Counted from the first letter of the stretch, positions 38,198 through 49,874 are shown. The stretch: 64,000 nt of DNA from Citrobacter werkmanii NBRC 105721 (GCA_000759755.1 BBMW01000009.1:248001-312000), one strand, 5' to 3'. The notes: generated by a model from the letters alone, not told the origin. Translations and numbers: made by a program.

Positions 38198-38636
38198 CAA
38201 CAATACCGCATTAAAGAAGGCTGGCCTGAAAGTAACGCTTCCTCGTTTAAAAATTCTGGAAGTTCTTCAGGAACCGGATAACCATCACGTCAGTGCGGAA
38301 GACTTATACAAGCGCCTGATCGATATGGGTGAAGAAATTGGTCTGGCGACCGTGTATCGTGTGCTGAACCAGTTTGATGATGCCGGTATCGTGACCCGCC
38401 ATAATTTTGAAGGTGGTAAATCCGTCTTCGAACTGACTCAACAGCATCACCACGATCACCTCATTTGCCTCGACTGCGGCAAAGTGGTCGAGTTCAGCGA
38501 TGATTCCATTGAAGCGCGCCAGCGTGAGATTGCGGCTAAACATGGTATTCGCTTAACCAACCATAGCCTCTATCTTTACGGCCACTGCGCCGAAGGCGAT
38601 TGCCGCGAAGATGAGCATGCGCACGACGGCAAATAA
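38190..38636 (+). CDS. fur: Ferric uptake regulator
   Basis: 148 residues. The N-terminal winged helix contains LKVTLPRLKILEVLQEPDNHHVSAEDLY and ATVYRVLNQFDDAGIV; the C-terminal metal-binding dimer domain has HHHDHLICLDCGKVVEF with the Cys93/Cys96 zinc pair. With iron bound, it represses iron uptake genes. It is coupled to uof and ends in a strong terminator. Confidence 0.98.
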   Translation: MTDNNTALKKAGLKVTLPRLKILEVLQEPDNHHVSAEDLYKRLIDMGEEIGLATVYRVLNQFDDAGIVTRHNFEGGKSVFELTQQHHHDHLICLDCGKVVEFSDDSIEARQREIAAKHGIRLTNHSLYLYGHCAEGDCREDEHAHDGK

Positions 38637-38650
38637 TGTGACGCTTTCTG

Positions 38651-38680
38651 AAAAGCCAACCTTCCGGTTGGCTTTTTTTA
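38651..38680 (+). terminator. Rho-independent terminator after fur
   Basis: AAAAGCCAACC, TTCC, GGTTGGC and a T run form a textbook tetraloop hairpin 14 bases after the fur stop. Confidence 0.92.
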
Positions 38681-38764
38681 TGGGCTGAATTTGACCAGCA
38701 CCCTCTTCCTTCTCCGTCAATGTTGCTTTAATGTAAAAATCAATTGCCCTTCCGGAGAGTTGAA

Positions 38765-39691
38765 ATGGAACTTCGCCAGCTACGCTATTTTGTTCGCATT
38801 GTAGAAACCGGCAGCATGGGTAGCGCAGCGCTCGATCTTAATATCGGCGTTTCGGCGCTCAGTCAGCAAATGACGCGGCTCGAAAACGAACTTGCTATTC
38901 GCCTGCTACAACGCACCTCGCGAGGTGTGACACCCACCAGCGCCGGACTGGCTTTTTACTCCCAGGCGCAGCTGGCGCTCCGGCATGCAGACGATGCAAT
39001 CCTCGCCGCTCGCGAGGCCCGACTTTCCGGGCATGTCAGCGTCGGTATGGCTCCCAGTACCGCTTCCGTTCTCGGCATGCCTTTTATTCACGCCATGCGG
39101 GAAAGCTATGCTGATGTTCGCCTGCACGTGGTGGAAAGTCTCTCTGGCAACCTGGAACGAATGATTAATACCCGCCAGATTGATCTGGCTATCGTGTTTC
39201 AAAAAGAAAAGATCCTGCGCTGGAGCGCCAGACCGATTCTTGAAGAACGGCTGTTTTTGATTGGGACCCATGCCCTATTGGCTGATATTGTCGACGACAA
39301 TATTGCGCCTGCCCAACTGGCAAATATTCCATTGATCATGCCAAGCCCGGGACACGGTCTGCGCGGCAGGCTGGATGCCATCTGCCAGGAACACGCGCTA
39401 AATATTGAGATCGCTACTGAAATTGATGGTCTGGCGTTACTGATGCGCGCCGTACGCAGTGGCATTGGCGCCACTCTTCAGCCAGGCGCGGCGATCTCCC
39501 ATCTCGATAAAGACACTCTAAGAGTGATCGGCGTCCATAATCCGATACTTAGCCGCCCTAACTTTCTGGTCAGTCTCTCTGACGATGAACTTACCCCGGC
39601 AGGCCTCGCCGCCCGTGTGGTGCTGACGAAAGTTATGCATCAACTGGTGGAAGCCGGAAGCTGGCCTGGCGCTACGCTTTACAATAACTAA
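38765..39691 (+). CDS. tcuR: LysR-type regulator of tricarballylate use
   Basis: 308 residues from the ATG at 38765 (MELRQLRYFVRIVETGSMGS). A LysR-type helix-turn-helix (ALDLNIGVSALSQQMTRLENELAIRLLQRT) is followed by a periplasmic-binding-like effector domain. Its place between fur and tcuABC matches TcuR of Salmonella, which activates the operon with tricarballylate. It is codirectional with tcuA, 97 bases upstream. Confidence 0.88.
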   Translation: MELRQLRYFVRIVETGSMGSAALDLNIGVSALSQQMTRLENELAIRLLQRTSRGVTPTSAGLAFYSQAQLALRHADDAILAAREARLSGHVSVGMAPSTASVLGMPFIHAMRESYADVRLHVVESLSGNLERMINTRQIDLAIVFQKEKILRWSARPILEERLFLIGTHALLADIVDDNIAPAQLANIPLIMPSPGHGLRGRLDAICQEHALNIEIATEIDGLALLMRAVRSGIGATLQPGAAISHLDKDTLRVIGVHNPILSRPNFLVSLSDDELTPAGLAARVVLTKVMHQLVEAGSWPGATLYNN

Positions 39692-39788
39692 AGCACTGTT
39701 TAGCGTCACGTCATAGCGCCCACACAGCCTGTACGTATACATTTCAATTACAAATTTAACAAATAGTTAAATGGTAATGGAGTATACG

Positions 39789-41192
39789 ATGGTTGATGTT
39801 CTGGTGATTGGCGGTGGCAATGCCGCGTTGTGTGCTGCCTTGACCGCCCGCGAGCAAGGAGCTTCGGTACTCCTGCTCGAAGCGGCTCCCCGTGAATGGC
39901 GCGGAGGAAACTCCCAACACACACGTAATTTACGTTGTATGCATGACGCGCCGCAGGATGTGCTGGTGGAAAGCTATCCTGAAGAAGAATTCTGGCAGGA
40001 TCTGTGGCGCGTCACAGAAGGGAATACCAACGAAGCGCTGGCGCGTCTGGTGATCCGTACCTCTTCACAATGCCGTGACTGGATGCGTCAGCACGGCGTT
40101 AACTTTCAGCCTCCTCTCTCCGGCGCTTTGCACGTGGCGCGAACCAATGCCTTTTTTATGGGCGGTGGAAAGGCCCTGGTAAATGCCTATTATCGCAGCG
40201 CAGAAAAGCTGGGCGTTCAAATTCGCTATAACACCCCCGTTCAGGCGCTTGAACTGCGTAATGGCGAGTTCGTGGCGGCGTTAGCAGGCGAAGAGCGCAT
40301 CACCGCTAAGTCCTGCGTGCTTGCCGCTGGCGGGTTTGAGTCAAACCGCGAATGGCTGCGAGAAGCGTGGGGAGAGAACGAGCGCGGCGAATGGCCTGCG
40401 GATAACTTCCTGATTCGCGGCACGCGCTTTAACCAGGGCGTACTGCTCAAATTTATGATGGATGCCGGAGCCGACATTATCGGCGATCCCTCCCAGTCAC
40501 ACTGCGTGGCTATTGATGCCAGAGCACCATTATATGATGGCGGAATTTGCACCCGCGTGGACTGCGTCTCGCTGGGCATAATGGTAAACCGTGACGCAGA
40601 TCGTTTTTATGATGAAGGCGAAGATTTCTGGCCGAAACGCTACGCCATCTGGGGGCGTCTGGTCGCGCAACAGCCAGGGCAGATTGGTTACTCCATCATC
40701 GACAGTAAAGCTATCGGCCACTTTATGCCTCCGGTCTTTCCCGGCGCGCAGGCCAATACGTTGGCAGAACTGGCCCTTCAGTTAGGACTGGATGCCGAAC
40801 GCTTTACCCACACCGTGACGGAGTACAACAACGCCTGCCAGCCCGGCCAGTTCGACCATACCGTTCTGGATAACTGCACCACCAAAGATTTGCTACCCGC
40901 GAAAACGCACTGGGCGCGACCGCTGGACCAGCCGCCATACTACGGCTATGCCCTGCGGCCAGGGATCACTTTCACTTATCTTGGGTTAAAAGTGAACGAA
41001 CGCGCCGCTGTGCATTTTGCCGGGCTTCCAAGCCGCAACCTGTTCGTCGCCGGAGAGATGATGGCGGGCAACGTTTTGGGTAAGGGCTACACCGCAGGCG
41101 TGGGGATGTCGATCGGCACGACCTTTGGCCGCATTGCCGGAAAAGAAGCCGCGCTAGCCGCACGTAAGGAGACTCGTCATGAAGCAGCTTGA
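39789..41192 (+). CDS. tcuA: FAD-dependent tricarballylate dehydrogenase
   Basis: 467 residues from the ATG at 39789 ([14 protein letters not shown]), chosen because GGAG lies 6 bases upstream; two earlier in-frame ATGs at 39771 and 39777 are less likely. The FAD-binding motif [24 protein letters not shown] starts at residue 8; [11 protein letters not shown] and [23 protein letters not shown] are fumarate-reductase-like flavoprotein blocks. It oxidises tricarballylate to cis-aconitate. Its end overlaps tcuB by 14 bases. Confidence 0.93.
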   Translation: MVDVLVIGGGNAALCAALTAREQGASVLLLEAAPREWRGGNSQHTRNLRCMHDAPQDVLVESYPEEEFWQDLWRVTEGNTNEALARLVIRTSSQCRDWMRQHGVNFQPPLSGALHVARTNAFFMGGGKALVNAYYRSAEKLGVQIRYNTPVQALELRNGEFVAALAGEERITAKSCVLAAGGFESNREWLREAWGENERGEWPADNFLIRGTRFNQGVLLKFMMDAGADIIGDPSQSHCVAIDARAPLYDGGICTRVDCVSLGIMVNRDADRFYDEGEDFWPKRYAIWGRLVAQQPGQIGYSIIDSKAIGHFMPPVFPGAQANTLAELALQLGLDAERFTHTVTEYNNACQPGQFDHTVLDNCTTKDLLPAKTHWARPLDQPPYYGYALRPGITFTYLGLKVNERAAVHFAGLPSRNLFVAGEMMAGNVLGKGYTAGVGMSIGTTFGRIAGKEAALAARKETRHEAA

Positions 41193-42318
41193 GAAACTGA
41201 TCATCGAAGCGCAAATTATCACCGAACCGGAAGCTGAAGTTGAACGTGTGATGCAAGTGTGCAATGCCTGTCGCTATTGTGAAGGCTTTTGCGCCGTATT
41301 CCCGGCCATGACGCAGCGTCTGGAATTCGGTAAAGCGGATATCAATTACCTGGCAAACTTGTGCCATAACTGCGGCGCTTGCCTGCACGCATGTCAGTAT
41401 GCCCCGCCTCATGAATTTGCCATCAACGTACCGAAGGCGATGGCGGAAGTCCGGCTCGAAACCTATCAGCATTACGCGCAACCCGCCGCCTTTGGCGCGC
41501 TTTATCGTCGCGCAGGCGTCACCGTGACGCTGGCGCTGGTTTTCGGTCTGATCCTGTTTTTACTCCTCGCTATAGGTTTGAAAGGCTCACTATTCCATCC
41601 TCCGCTGGCCGGGGATTTCTATCAAATTTTCCCGCATAACCTGCTGGCCTGGATGTTTGGTTCGGTGTTTATTCTGGCGATCGGTTTGTTGATGGCCGGC
41701 GTGATCCGCTTCTGGCGCGAGATCTCTCCGGGTATGCCGCGTTCCGCCGAGATTGCTGAAGCCTCACACGATGCGCTGACGCTGAAATATCTCGATGGTG
41801 GCCACGGCAAAGGTTGTAACGAAGCGGATGATGCTTTCACCCTGATGCGCCGCCGTTTCCACCACTTTACCTTCTACGGTTTTATGCTCTGCTTTGCCGC
41901 CACCGTGGTGGCAACGGGCTATCACTACTTTGCAGGTATAGAAGCGCCCTACCCGTTCTTCAGCGTGCCGGTGATGCTGGGCACGTTGGGCGGCATTGGT
42001 CTGGTTGTCGGCCCGGCGGGCTTGCTATGGCTGAATCTTAAGCGTTCACCGCTGCATGGCGACGCCCGGCAAAAACCGATGGATCGCGGTTTTATTTTGC
42101 TGCTGCTGCTGACCAGTTTGACTGGTCTGGCGCTGCTGGCGGGAAGGGACACTTCATGGATGGCTATTTTACTGGCCATTCATCTCGGCGTGGTCATGGC
42201 GCTTTTTCTGACCATTCCTTACGGAAAATTTGCCCACGGATTTTACCGCTGCGCAGCCTTACTCAAGTGGGCGATTGAGAAAAGGCGCGGCAAACAAGCG
42301 GGGGTCACAGGCGACTAA
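41179..42318 (+). CDS. tcuB: Iron-sulfur/membrane electron carrier for tricarballylate oxidation
   Basis: 379 residues. The N-terminal ferredoxin-like part has two cysteine groups, [15 protein letters not shown] and [19 protein letters not shown]; the rest has about six membrane spans with histidines suited to haem binding. In Salmonella TcuB reoxidises the TcuA flavin and passes electrons to the quinone pool. It overlaps tcuA by 14 bases. Confidence 0.93.
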   Translation: MKQLEKLIIEAQIITEPEAEVERVMQVCNACRYCEGFCAVFPAMTQRLEFGKADINYLANLCHNCGACLHACQYAPPHEFAINVPKAMAEVRLETYQHYAQPAAFGALYRRAGVTVTLALVFGLILFLLLAIGLKGSLFHPPLAGDFYQIFPHNLLAWMFGSVFILAIGLLMAGVIRFWREISPGMPRSAEIAEASHDALTLKYLDGGHGKGCNEADDAFTLMRRRFHHFTFYGFMLCFAATVVATGYHYFAGIEAPYPFFSVPVMLGTLGGIGLVVGPAGLLWLNLKRSPLHGDARQKPMDRGFILLLLLTSLTGLALLAGRDTSWMAILLAIHLGVVMALFLTIPYGKFAHGFYRCAALLKWAIEKRRGKQAGVTGD

Positions 42319-42371
42319 CCCGCAAACTCTTACCTCTATAAATATTATGATAAGACAGTGGAGCAACCCTA

Positions 42372-43667
42372 ATGACACAACAACCATCGCGCGCTGGAAC
42401 TTTCGGCGCAATACTGCGGGTAACCAGCGGTAATTTTCTCGAACAGTTCGACTTTTTTCTGTTCGGGTTTTACGCCACCTATATCGCAAAGACGTTCTTC
42501 CCCGCGGAGAGTGAATTTGCCGGGCTCATGTTGACCTTTGCGGTTTTCGGTTCGGGTTTTTTAATGCGGCCCGTTGGCGCAATCGTGCTGGGTGCTTACA
42601 TCGACAGAATTGGACGCCGTAAAGGACTGATGGTGACGCTGGCGATCATGGGCTGCGGTACCCTGCTGATTGCCCTGGTTCCCGGTTATCAAAGCATTGG
42701 CCTGCTGGCCCCTGTGCTGGTATTAGTCGGTCGATTATTGCAAGGCTTCTCTGCGGGCGTAGAGCTGGGAGGCGTTTCGGTTTATCTCTCTGAAATCGCC
42801 ACGCCTGGTAATAAAGGTTTCTACACCAGTTGGCAGTCCGCCAGCCAACAGGTCGCCATTGTGGTGGCGGCGCTGATTGGCTACGCTCTGAATGCCACAC
42901 TGGGGCACGATGAGATCTCTGAATGGGGCTGGCGCATTCCGTTCTTTATTGGTTGCATGATTATTCCGTTGATCTTCGTCCTGCGCCGTTCGCTTCAGGA
43001 GACAGACGCATTTTTACAACGTACGCACCGTCCCGACACCAGGGAAATTTTCACCACTATCATCAAAAACTGGCGTCTGATCGCTGCGGGTACGCTGCTG
43101 GTAGCGATGACCACCACGACGTTTTACTTTATTACCGTCTACACCCCAACCTACGGCAGGGCCGTACTCCACCTGAGCGCGCGCGATAGCCTGGTAGTCA
43201 CCATGCTGGTCGGTATTTCTAACTTTATTTGGCTGCCGATTGGCGGAGCGATATCTGACCGAATTGGTCGTCGTCCGGTATTGATGGGGATTACTGTACT
43301 CGCACTGCTTACCACCTGGCCGGTAATGCACTGGCTCACCGCCGCGCCAGACTTCATGCGCATGACGCTGGTCCTGCTTTGGTTCTCGTTCTTTTTTGGC
43401 ATGTACAACGGGGCAATGGTCGCGGCACTCACCGAGGTGATGCCTGTCTATGTCCGTACGGTGGGCTTTTCACTGGCATTCAGTCTTGCCACGGCGATTT
43501 TTGGCGGCCTTACACCAGTCATATCCACGGCGCTGGTCCAGCTAACCGGGGATAAAAGCTCACCGGGATGGTGGCTGATGTGCGCAGCGCTTTGTGGACT
43601 CGCCGCCACGGCAATGCTGTTTGTCCGACTGAGTCGGGGCTATCAACCAGTGGAACATAAGCTCTGA
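42372..43667 (+). CDS. tcuC: Tricarballylate-proton symporter (MFS)
   Basis: 431 residues, 12 membrane helices, of the citrate-proton symporter group of the major facilitator superfamily. Markers are [22 protein letters not shown] in helix 1, the loop motif [13 protein letters not shown], and the matching [14 protein letters not shown] in the second half. Third gene of the tcuABC operon, starting 53 bases after tcuB. Confidence 0.92.
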   Translation: MTQQPSRAGTFGAILRVTSGNFLEQFDFFLFGFYATYIAKTFFPAESEFAGLMLTFAVFGSGFLMRPVGAIVLGAYIDRIGRRKGLMVTLAIMGCGTLLIALVPGYQSIGLLAPVLVLVGRLLQGFSAGVELGGVSVYLSEIATPGNKGFYTSWQSASQQVAIVVAALIGYALNATLGHDEISEWGWRIPFFIGCMIIPLIFVLRRSLQETDAFLQRTHRPDTREIFTTIIKNWRLIAAGTLLVAMTTTTFYFITVYTPTYGRAVLHLSARDSLVVTMLVGISNFIWLPIGGAISDRIGRRPVLMGITVLALLTTWPVMHWLTAAPDFMRMTLVLLWFSFFFGMYNGAMVAALTEVMPVYVRTVGFSLAFSLATAIFGGLTPVISTALVQLTGDKSSPGWWLMCAALCGLAATAMLFVRLSRGYQPVEHKL

Positions 43668-43673
43668 AAAGCA

Positions 43674-43699
43674 AACGGGCGGAAAACTCTCCGCCCGTT
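43674..43699. terminator. Convergent terminator between tcuC and chiQ
   Basis: AACGGGCGG and its complement CCGCCCGTT flank an 8-base loop; T-rich tails occur on both sides, so it may stop both transcripts. Confidence 0.7.
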
Positions 43700-43718
43700 G
43701 TCATTTTCTTTTCTCGAA

Positions 43719-44051
43719 TTACTGCGCAGCATTCTTGCTACGTATTTCCTGCCAGACCTTGTCGCAATCAGCATTAACGGACTGATCGTTACCCGTGCGC
43801 GTGGCCTGGATACACTGCTGATAATCCAGTACGCGTACGCTTTCTTCATTAGCAAACTGCTGGTGCTGCTTTTCTTTCTTCAACACATTCAGCACGCTTT
43901 GGCAGGCTTCAATTTTCTCCGGCGATCCTTGCGCGGTGTTAATACACGCGCTGTAGGCTTCTTTCAGGCGACTGTCTTCTTTCGGCGAAGGGGATTGCGC
44001 ACAAGCCACCAGCCCTGATGCCATAATGGCGATGAGTATCAGTTTTTTCAT
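43719..44051 (-). CDS. chiQ: Lipoprotein ChiQ (YbfN)
   Basis: 110 residues from the ATG at 44051 (MKKLILIAIMASGLVACAQ), with a lipobox ending at Cys17. The mature part is small, helical and has several cysteines (YSACINTAQG, KIEACQSVL, YQQCIQ, NADCDKVW). It is cotranscribed with chiP and presumed to help chitosugar uptake, though its role is not defined. Confidence 0.9.
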   Translation of the reverse strand: MKKLILIAIMASGLVACAQSPSPKEDSRLKEAYSACINTAQGSPEKIEACQSVLNVLKKEKQHQQFANEESVRVLDYQQCIQATRTGNDQSVNADCDKVWQEIRSKNAAQ

Positions 44052-44100
44052 AGCACTTTCCTCAACGGAGCGGCAGACGTCTGGTCTGCCGCTGTTGGCA

Positions 44101-45507
44101 TTAGAAGATGGTGAACGGAGCAATAACTATGAACTTCACGTCGCGTTCATCCTGGAAGATGTTGCCGTAACCACCGCCCCAGCTCGGAATGTCGGAATGG
44201 TTGTCGTACTGGGTGAAGTGCAGTTTGAACATAGTGCCTTTCGCACGACCGTCCTGCAGGGTATAGACCGCATCCAGGCTGTAAGAAGACTCTTCGATAG
44301 TCCGGTTTTTGTCGTAGTACGCATCCGGATTGAGCTGCCAGGTAGATGGCTTGGCATCCCAGGCGTAAACGTAGGACGCACCGACTGCCCAACCCGGCAG
44401 GTTCCAGTTCTTCAGGTCATACATTGCACCGAAGAAGACGGCCTTTTCGCCGTTGGCGTTGAAGTCAGAACGGTTGTCCCACCAGATATCCAGACGACCG
44501 TTTGATGAGGCGTAGGTCGGGGTCATACGCTGCAGGAAGTAACCCTGCTGCCCGTCTGCTTTAACCCAGGTCCCTTCCAGGCGCAGGTCAACCACTTCCG
44601 CCACTTTGTAGCCGAAGGTTAACGCCTGCAACCAGGCCGTGCCATCATAAATATCGTTTACTGTGCGATCATCAACTTTGTCGCGCGCGCCATAGAACTG
44701 ATAGCTGGTGGTAAACGGGTTACCGCCTAAATCGAATTTGTAGCTGGCTTTCGCGAAGTATTGATCGACGTAGCCTTCGGACTGACCAAATGCCGCTTCC
44801 AGCAACAGGTTATTTTTGAAGTCATATTTCGCGCCGATTGAGTGCAGGTAATCTACGCTGGTCTTTTTATCGGCCTGATAAAATTTATCGACTTCGGTGT
44901 GCCACGGCGCTTTATATTCGTTGGCCCACATATAGGAGAAGCTCAGTGCGCCAGCATCACCATAGTCGAAGTTGGCACCAGCTTCGGCACCCTGATAGGT
45001 ACCAGGCATAAAGCTCCAGTGCGGAGCCAATAGCGTCTGTCCGGTTGGTTGAATGTAACCGGCGCGCGCCCAGGTTGGGCCGTATTTAAATTTGGCCGCT
45101 GCTTTATAAAGGCTAATTCCGCTCTTGTCGCCGGAGTAATCTTCGTCATAGCCTTTATTTTTTGAAGAGAATGCGATTTCGTTTGGATGGCCGCTTTCGC
45201 TACTTTCGTTCATTTCAATCGCGGTGAATGCTGCGATATCAATACCAAACATATCGGCCGCATAACCGGACTGGAAGTCGAGGTTAGCGTTCCAGGTCGA
45301 GTGAGAAAGGTTGGTTTTGTATTTGTCATGATCGGTGACATCTTTACGGTCACGTTCACGCTGCCAGTAATAGATGCCGCCGGTTAAAGTGGAGTCATCA
45401 ATGAAACCTTCGGCGTGAGCCTGGGGAGCGACAACGAAACCCGACATTGCTGTGATACCGGCGATAGCCAGCGCCAGCGTACTACGTTTGCCACTAAACG
45501 TACGCAT
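44101..45507 (-). CDS. chiP: Chitoporin ChiP (OprD-like outer membrane channel)
   Basis: 468 residues with a signal peptide ending near APQAHA-E (residue 32) and a C-terminal phenylalanine (FTIF), as expected for an outer membrane beta-barrel. It takes up chitooligosaccharides. In E. coli and Salmonella the gene is silenced by the sRNA ChiX and repressed by NagC; the NagC-type palindrome upstream agrees with that. It is followed by chiQ after 49 bases. Confidence 0.95.
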   Translation of the reverse strand: MRTFSGKRSTLALAIAGITAMSGFVVAPQAHAEGFIDDSTLTGGIYYWQRERDRKDVTDHDKYKTNLSHSTWNANLDFQSGYAADMFGIDIAAFTAIEMNESSESGHPNEIAFSSKNKGYDEDYSGDKSGISLYKAAAKFKYGPTWARAGYIQPTGQTLLAPHWSFMPGTYQGAEAGANFDYGDAGALSFSYMWANEYKAPWHTEVDKFYQADKKTSVDYLHSIGAKYDFKNNLLLEAAFGQSEGYVDQYFAKASYKFDLGGNPFTTSYQFYGARDKVDDRTVNDIYDGTAWLQALTFGYKVAEVVDLRLEGTWVKADGQQGYFLQRMTPTYASSNGRLDIWWDNRSDFNANGEKAVFFGAMYDLKNWNLPGWAVGASYVYAWDAKPSTWQLNPDAYYDKNRTIEESSYSLDAVYTLQDGRAKGTMFKLHFTQYDNHSDIPSWGGGYGNIFQDERDVKFIVIAPFTIF

Positions 45508-45615
45508 ATGTTAATCCTCTTTGACATAAAAATGCTGCCGATAAAAGCGGTCAGCGAAAAATCAAAAATTAAAAAAGTAGCGCCAAGAAAACCTCAGTGA
45601 CTACAATGAATAGAC

Positions 45616-45638
45616 TATTTTTCGCGACGCGAATTATC
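45616..45638. promoter_or_regulatory. NagC-type operator upstream of chiP
   Basis: TTCGCGACGCGAA is a perfect 13-base palindrome flanked by A/T bases. It shares the TTCG-N3-CGC-N-AA core with the nagE operator in this window. It lies about 120 bases before chiP, a known NagC target. Confidence 0.7.
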
Positions 45639-45896
45639 AATCTCTTTCTGTAACGAGTATGTAATAGTATGAGCAACCGCACATATTTCATTGCTTTCTG
45701 TTACATTTTCATCGAGAGATAAAAAAGCGTTGAAAAAATGAAAAAATCGCTTGTTTTCCATGAGGATGAAATCGGTTTCAGCCCATCTCATATTGAGGTA
45801 AGTTATTTAAACGTAAAAACATTCAGCCGTTTTATTATTACAGACATGTAATTAATTCGCTCCGCAAACGGAGCCTGTCACACGTTTTTTTGGCAT

Positions 45897-45923
45897 AAAA
45901 AAACGCCGCATGATGCGGCGTTT
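45897..45923 (-). terminator. Rho-independent terminator after glnS
   Basis: ACGCCGCATGATGCGGCGT forms an 8-pair stem with a T run on the minus strand, 20 bases after the glnS stop. Confidence 0.88.
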
Positions 45924-45942
45924 AGACAAGATGTGTTGCGGC

Positions 45943-47610
45943 TTATTCGCCCGCTTTAGCCCACGTATCACGCAGACCAACGGTGCGGTTAAACACCAGC
46001 TTATCAGCCGTAGCGTAACGGCTGTCGAGGCAGAAATAGCCTTCGCGTTCAAACTGGAACGCTTTGCCTGCAACCGCGGCCTGCAGTGATGGCTCGCCGT
46101 AGCCGTGTTTAATCACCAGTGATTCCGGGTTAATCACGGACAGGAAGTCCTCTGCCGCACCAGGGTTCGGTACGCTAAACAGACGATCGTACAGGCGGAT
46201 TTCAATCGGCAACGCATGAGCCGCGCTGACCCAGTGAATAACACCTTTTACTTTACGACCATCGGCCGGATCTTTGCTCAGAGTGTCGACATCGTAGGTG
46301 CAGAAAATGGTGGTGATATTCCCTTGCGCATCTTTCTCTACACGCTCGGCCTTGATCACGTAAGCATTACGCAGACGTACTTCTTTACCCATCACCAGAC
46401 GCTTGTACTGCTTGTTCGCTTCTTCGCGGAAGTCAGCGCGATCGATCCAGATTTCAGCGCTAAACGGCACTTCACGGCTGCCCATTTCCGGTTTATTCGG
46501 ATGATTAGGCATGGTCACCATTTCGCTCTCGCCCTGTGGGTAGTTTTCGATAACCAGCTTCACCGGATCGATAACCGCCATCGCGCGCGGCGCGTTTTCG
46601 TTCAGATCTTCACGAATACAGGATTCCAGCGAGGCGATCTCAATGGTGTTATCCTGCTTGGTCACGCCAATGCGTTTGCAGAACTCACGGATCGCGGCAG
46701 CGGTGTAACCACGACGACGCAGACCAGAAATCGTCGGCATACGCGGATCGTCCCAGCCCTCTACGTGCTTGTCGGTAACCAGCAGGTTCAGCTTACGCTT
46801 GGACATCACGGTATATTCCAGATTCAGGCGCGAGAATTCGTACTGGCGCGGATGAACCGGAATGGTGATGTTGTCCAGCACCCAGTCGTACAGACGACGG
46901 TTATCCTGGAATTCCAGCGTACACAGTGAATGCGTAATGCCTTCCAGCGCATCGCTGATGCAGTGGGTAAAGTCGTACATCGGGTAGATGCACCACTTGT
47001 TGCCGGTCTGGTGGTGTTCAGCGAACTTAATACGGTACAGCACCGGATCGCGCATCACGATAAACGGCGACGCCATATCGATTTTCGCACGCAGGCAGGC
47101 TTTACCTTCTTCAAAGCCACCAGTACGCATTTTTTCGAACAGCGCGAGGTTCTCTTCGACGCTACGATCGCGGAACGGGCTGTTTTTACCCGGCTGAGTC
47201 AGCGTGCCACGGTATTCGCGGATTTCGTCTGCTGACAGTTCGTCAACATACGCCAGACCTTTATTGATAAGTTCTACCGCATAGGCGTGAAGCTGATCGA
47301 AGTAATCAGACGAGTAGCGAATGTCGCCAGTCCAGTGGAAACCTAACCATTCAACGTCGTTTTTAATCGACTCAACGTACTCGATATCTTCTTTAACCGG
47401 GTTCGTATCATCAAAACGCAGGTTGCACTGGCCCTGGTAATCCTGCGCAATACCAAAGTTCAGACAAATGGATTTCGCGTGGCCAATGTGCAGATAGCCA
47501 TTTGGCTCCGGCGGAAAACGGGTATGGATCGTGGTGTGCTTACCACTGGCCAGATCTTCATCGATGATCTGACGAATAAAGTTACTCGGGCGGGCTTCAG
47601 CCTCACTCAT
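45943..47610 (-). CDS. glnS: Glutamine-tRNA ligase
   Basis: 555 residues from the ATG at 47610 ([20 protein letters not shown]). A longer frame to 47733 is not conserved. Class I synthetase motifs are present: HIGH in [11 protein letters not shown] and the KMSKS variant VMSKRKL. It charges the Gln tRNAs, four of which are encoded at 56470-56982. Confidence 0.97.
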   Translation of the reverse strand: MSEAEARPSNFIRQIIDEDLASGKHTTIHTRFPPEPNGYLHIGHAKSICLNFGIAQDYQGQCNLRFDDTNPVKEDIEYVESIKNDVEWLGFHWTGDIRYSSDYFDQLHAYAVELINKGLAYVDELSADEIREYRGTLTQPGKNSPFRDRSVEENLALFEKMRTGGFEEGKACLRAKIDMASPFIVMRDPVLYRIKFAEHHQTGNKWCIYPMYDFTHCISDALEGITHSLCTLEFQDNRRLYDWVLDNITIPVHPRQYEFSRLNLEYTVMSKRKLNLLVTDKHVEGWDDPRMPTISGLRRRGYTAAAIREFCKRIGVTKQDNTIEIASLESCIREDLNENAPRAMAVIDPVKLVIENYPQGESEMVTMPNHPNKPEMGSREVPFSAEIWIDRADFREEANKQYKRLVMGKEVRLRNAYVIKAERVEKDAQGNITTIFCTYDVDTLSKDPADGRKVKGVIHWVSAAHALPIEIRLYDRLFSVPNPGAAEDFLSVINPESLVIKHGYGEPSLQAAVAGKAFQFEREGYFCLDSRYATADKLVFNRTVGLRDTWAKAGE

Positions 47611-47731
47611 CGTGGATTCCTCAAAGCGTAAACAACGTATAACGGAACATGATCTTATAAGCGACGTCAGGAGACAACTATTAGTTGCACAAAAAAGGTG
47701 TTTCAACAGGATATATGAGGGCATTTGCTGC

Positions 47732-47766
47732 AAAAAAAAGCGGCGGAGGAATATCCCCCGCCGCTT
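47732..47766 (-). terminator. Rho-independent terminator after nagE
   Basis: GCGGCGG and CCGCCGC with extra pairs (GGAGG-CCCCC region) flank a short A/T loop; read on the minus strand it is followed by eight T. It is 31 bases after the nagE stop. Confidence 0.9.
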
Positions 47767-47797
47767 AAGGCATTTAACTCACTTTACTCAGGAGCAG

Positions 47798-49747
47798 TTA
47801 TTTACCTTTAATCTCATACAGTGGTGTCTGACCGGCAACCACATGACCTTCAGCTTTAATGACCAGAGCGCCGAAGTCATCGCTGTTGCTGCACACAACC
47901 GGGCTAATCATGGAACGTGCATTGGCGTTCAGGAAATCCAGATCCATTTCCAGAATCGGTTGGCCCGCAGTCACTTCCGCACCTTCTTCAACCAGGCGCT
48001 TAAAGCCTTTACCTTCCAGCGCTACGGTATCGATACCCATATGGACGACGATTTCCGCACCTTTAACAGTTTCCAGACAGAACGCATGGTTGGTGTTGAA
48101 GATTTTCACGATGGTGCCCGCAGCCGGAGCAACCACGATTTTATCCGTTGGTTTCACCGCCACGCCGTCGCCTACTGCTTTGCTGGCGAAGGCTTCATCA
48201 GGAACCTGCTCCAGAGCAACGACGTCACCGGTAATCGGAGAAACCAGCGCTTCAACGGTGACTGCGTTCGCGACAGCCTGCGGTTTTGCAACCGGGGCCG
48301 CTGCTACTGGCGCGCTTTCAGCAGACGCTGCCGCAACCGGGCCACGCGCCACAACTTTCTTCATTTCGTCGCCAATGGATTCCGCTTTCGCACCCACGAT
48401 GACCTGGATGGTTTGCTTATTCAGCTTAACGACACCCGATGCGCCTAAACGTTTACACATCGCATCGTTTACGCGACCAGAGTCGGCCACGGTCAGACGC
48501 AGACGGGTGATACAGGCGTCAATCGCTTTCAGGTTATCGGTACCGCCAACCGCAGCAATGTAGTTGGTTGCCAGTTGAGCCAGACCTTCTTCAGTGTTGC
48601 TGTTCGCTTCTTCTGTAACGATATCGTCTTCTTTATCTTCGCGGCCCGGCGTTTTCAGGTTAAACATACGAATAACCGCGCTGAACAACACAAAGTAGAT
48701 AACGAAGAAGACCAGACCCATCGCAACCAGCATCCAGACGTTCTTACTTGCTGCCGGCAGGTTGTACATCAACACGTAGTCGATAGCACCTGCGGAGAAG
48801 GAGAAGCCCGCGTGGATCCCCAGCAGCGTCGCAACGAACAGGCTGATGCCGGTTAACAGTGCGTGCAGGAGATACAGCAGTGGTGCCAGGAACATGAACA
48901 GGAATTCCAGCGGCTCAGTAACACCGGTCAGGAACGCGGTGATCGCAACGGACAGCAGCATGCCGCCAACCATCGGACGACGCGCTTTCGGAGCCGCGAA
49001 GTACATCGCCAGCGCCGCACCCGGCAGACCAAACATCATGATCGGGAAGAAACCAGACATGAACATACCCGCAGTGCCGTCACCCGCGTAGAAGCGGTTG
49101 ATATCACCGTGGAATACGGTACCTGCAGCGTTAGTAAATTCGCCAATCTGGAACCAGGCAATGGTGTTCAGAACCTGATGCAGACCGGTTGGGATCAGCA
49201 GACGGTTGATGAAACCAAAGATGCCGGAACCCAGCGCGCCAGCGCCTACGATCCACTCACCACCCGCATGGATGGCGTTCTGCACCGGCGGCCACACGTA
49301 GCCGAAGATAGCAGCCAGCACCAGACAGAAGAAGCCAGTGGCGATCGGCACGAAGCGTTTGCCGCCAAAGAAGCTCAGGAAGTCAGGTAGTTTGATACCA
49401 GACCAACGGTTATACACCGCACCGCCGACCAGACCGGTGATGATACCCGCCAGCACACCCATGTTGATGGCAGGGTTAATGGTAACCATTGCTTTGGTCA
49501 ATATGAAATAACCAACCGCACCCGCCAGCGCTGCCGCACCCGCGCTGTCTTTTGACCAGCTGGAAGCCACACCGATAGCGAAAATCAGCGCCAGGTTATC
49601 AAAGATAGCCCCGCCCGCTTGCGCGATGAAAGGTACGTTTAGTAAATCTGGTTGGCCGAATCGCAGCAACAGTGCCGCGACTGGCAGCACAGCGATGGGG
49701 AGCTGTAACGCCCTACCCAGCCGCTGGAAAAAACCTAAAATATTCAT
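47798..49747 (-). CDS. nagE: N-acetylglucosamine-specific PTS enzyme IICBA
   Basis: 649 residues. Membrane domain IIC occupies the first ~370 residues; IIB has the phospho-cysteine in AIDACITRLRLTV; IIA has the phospho-histidine in EIVVHMGIDTVAL near the C-terminus. An Ala/Pro-rich linker joins IIB and IIA. It imports and phosphorylates GlcNAc at the inner membrane. It is divergent from nagB and shares its NagC/CRP control region. Confidence 0.97.
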   Translation of the reverse strand: MNILGFFQRLGRALQLPIAVLPVAALLLRFGQPDLLNVPFIAQAGGAIFDNLALIFAIGVASSWSKDSAGAAALAGAVGYFILTKAMVTINPAINMGVLAGIITGLVGGAVYNRWSGIKLPDFLSFFGGKRFVPIATGFFCLVLAAIFGYVWPPVQNAIHAGGEWIVGAGALGSGIFGFINRLLIPTGLHQVLNTIAWFQIGEFTNAAGTVFHGDINRFYAGDGTAGMFMSGFFPIMMFGLPGAALAMYFAAPKARRPMVGGMLLSVAITAFLTGVTEPLEFLFMFLAPLLYLLHALLTGISLFVATLLGIHAGFSFSAGAIDYVLMYNLPAASKNVWMLVAMGLVFFVIYFVLFSAVIRMFNLKTPGREDKEDDIVTEEANSNTEEGLAQLATNYIAAVGGTDNLKAIDACITRLRLTVADSGRVNDAMCKRLGASGVVKLNKQTIQVIVGAKAESIGDEMKKVVARGPVAAASAESAPVAAAPVAKPQAVANAVTVEALVSPITGDVVALEQVPDEAFASKAVGDGVAVKPTDKIVVAPAAGTIVKIFNTNHAFCLETVKGAEIVVHMGIDTVALEGKGFKRLVEEGAEVTAGQPILEMDLDFLNANARSMISPVVCSNSDDFGALVIKAEGHVVAGQTPLYEIKGK

Positions 49748-49874
49748 TTTATTCCCCCTACGAGACCCCGATTAGGCTTCTTTGAAGCCATATTTTTATT
49801 GTGCGACCATTCCTGACAGCAAGATTCTGGATCAACGATATTAACCATTCATCTACATTCAGAGTGTGTGAAAA

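Larger units (their letters stand above)
45508..45942. other. chiP leader and promoter region, glnS terminator
   Basis: About 435 bases without a gene. It holds the chiP promoter and leader, a NagC-type palindrome at 45616 and the glnS terminator at 45897. I did not find a ChiX pairing site with confidence. Confidence 0.6.
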
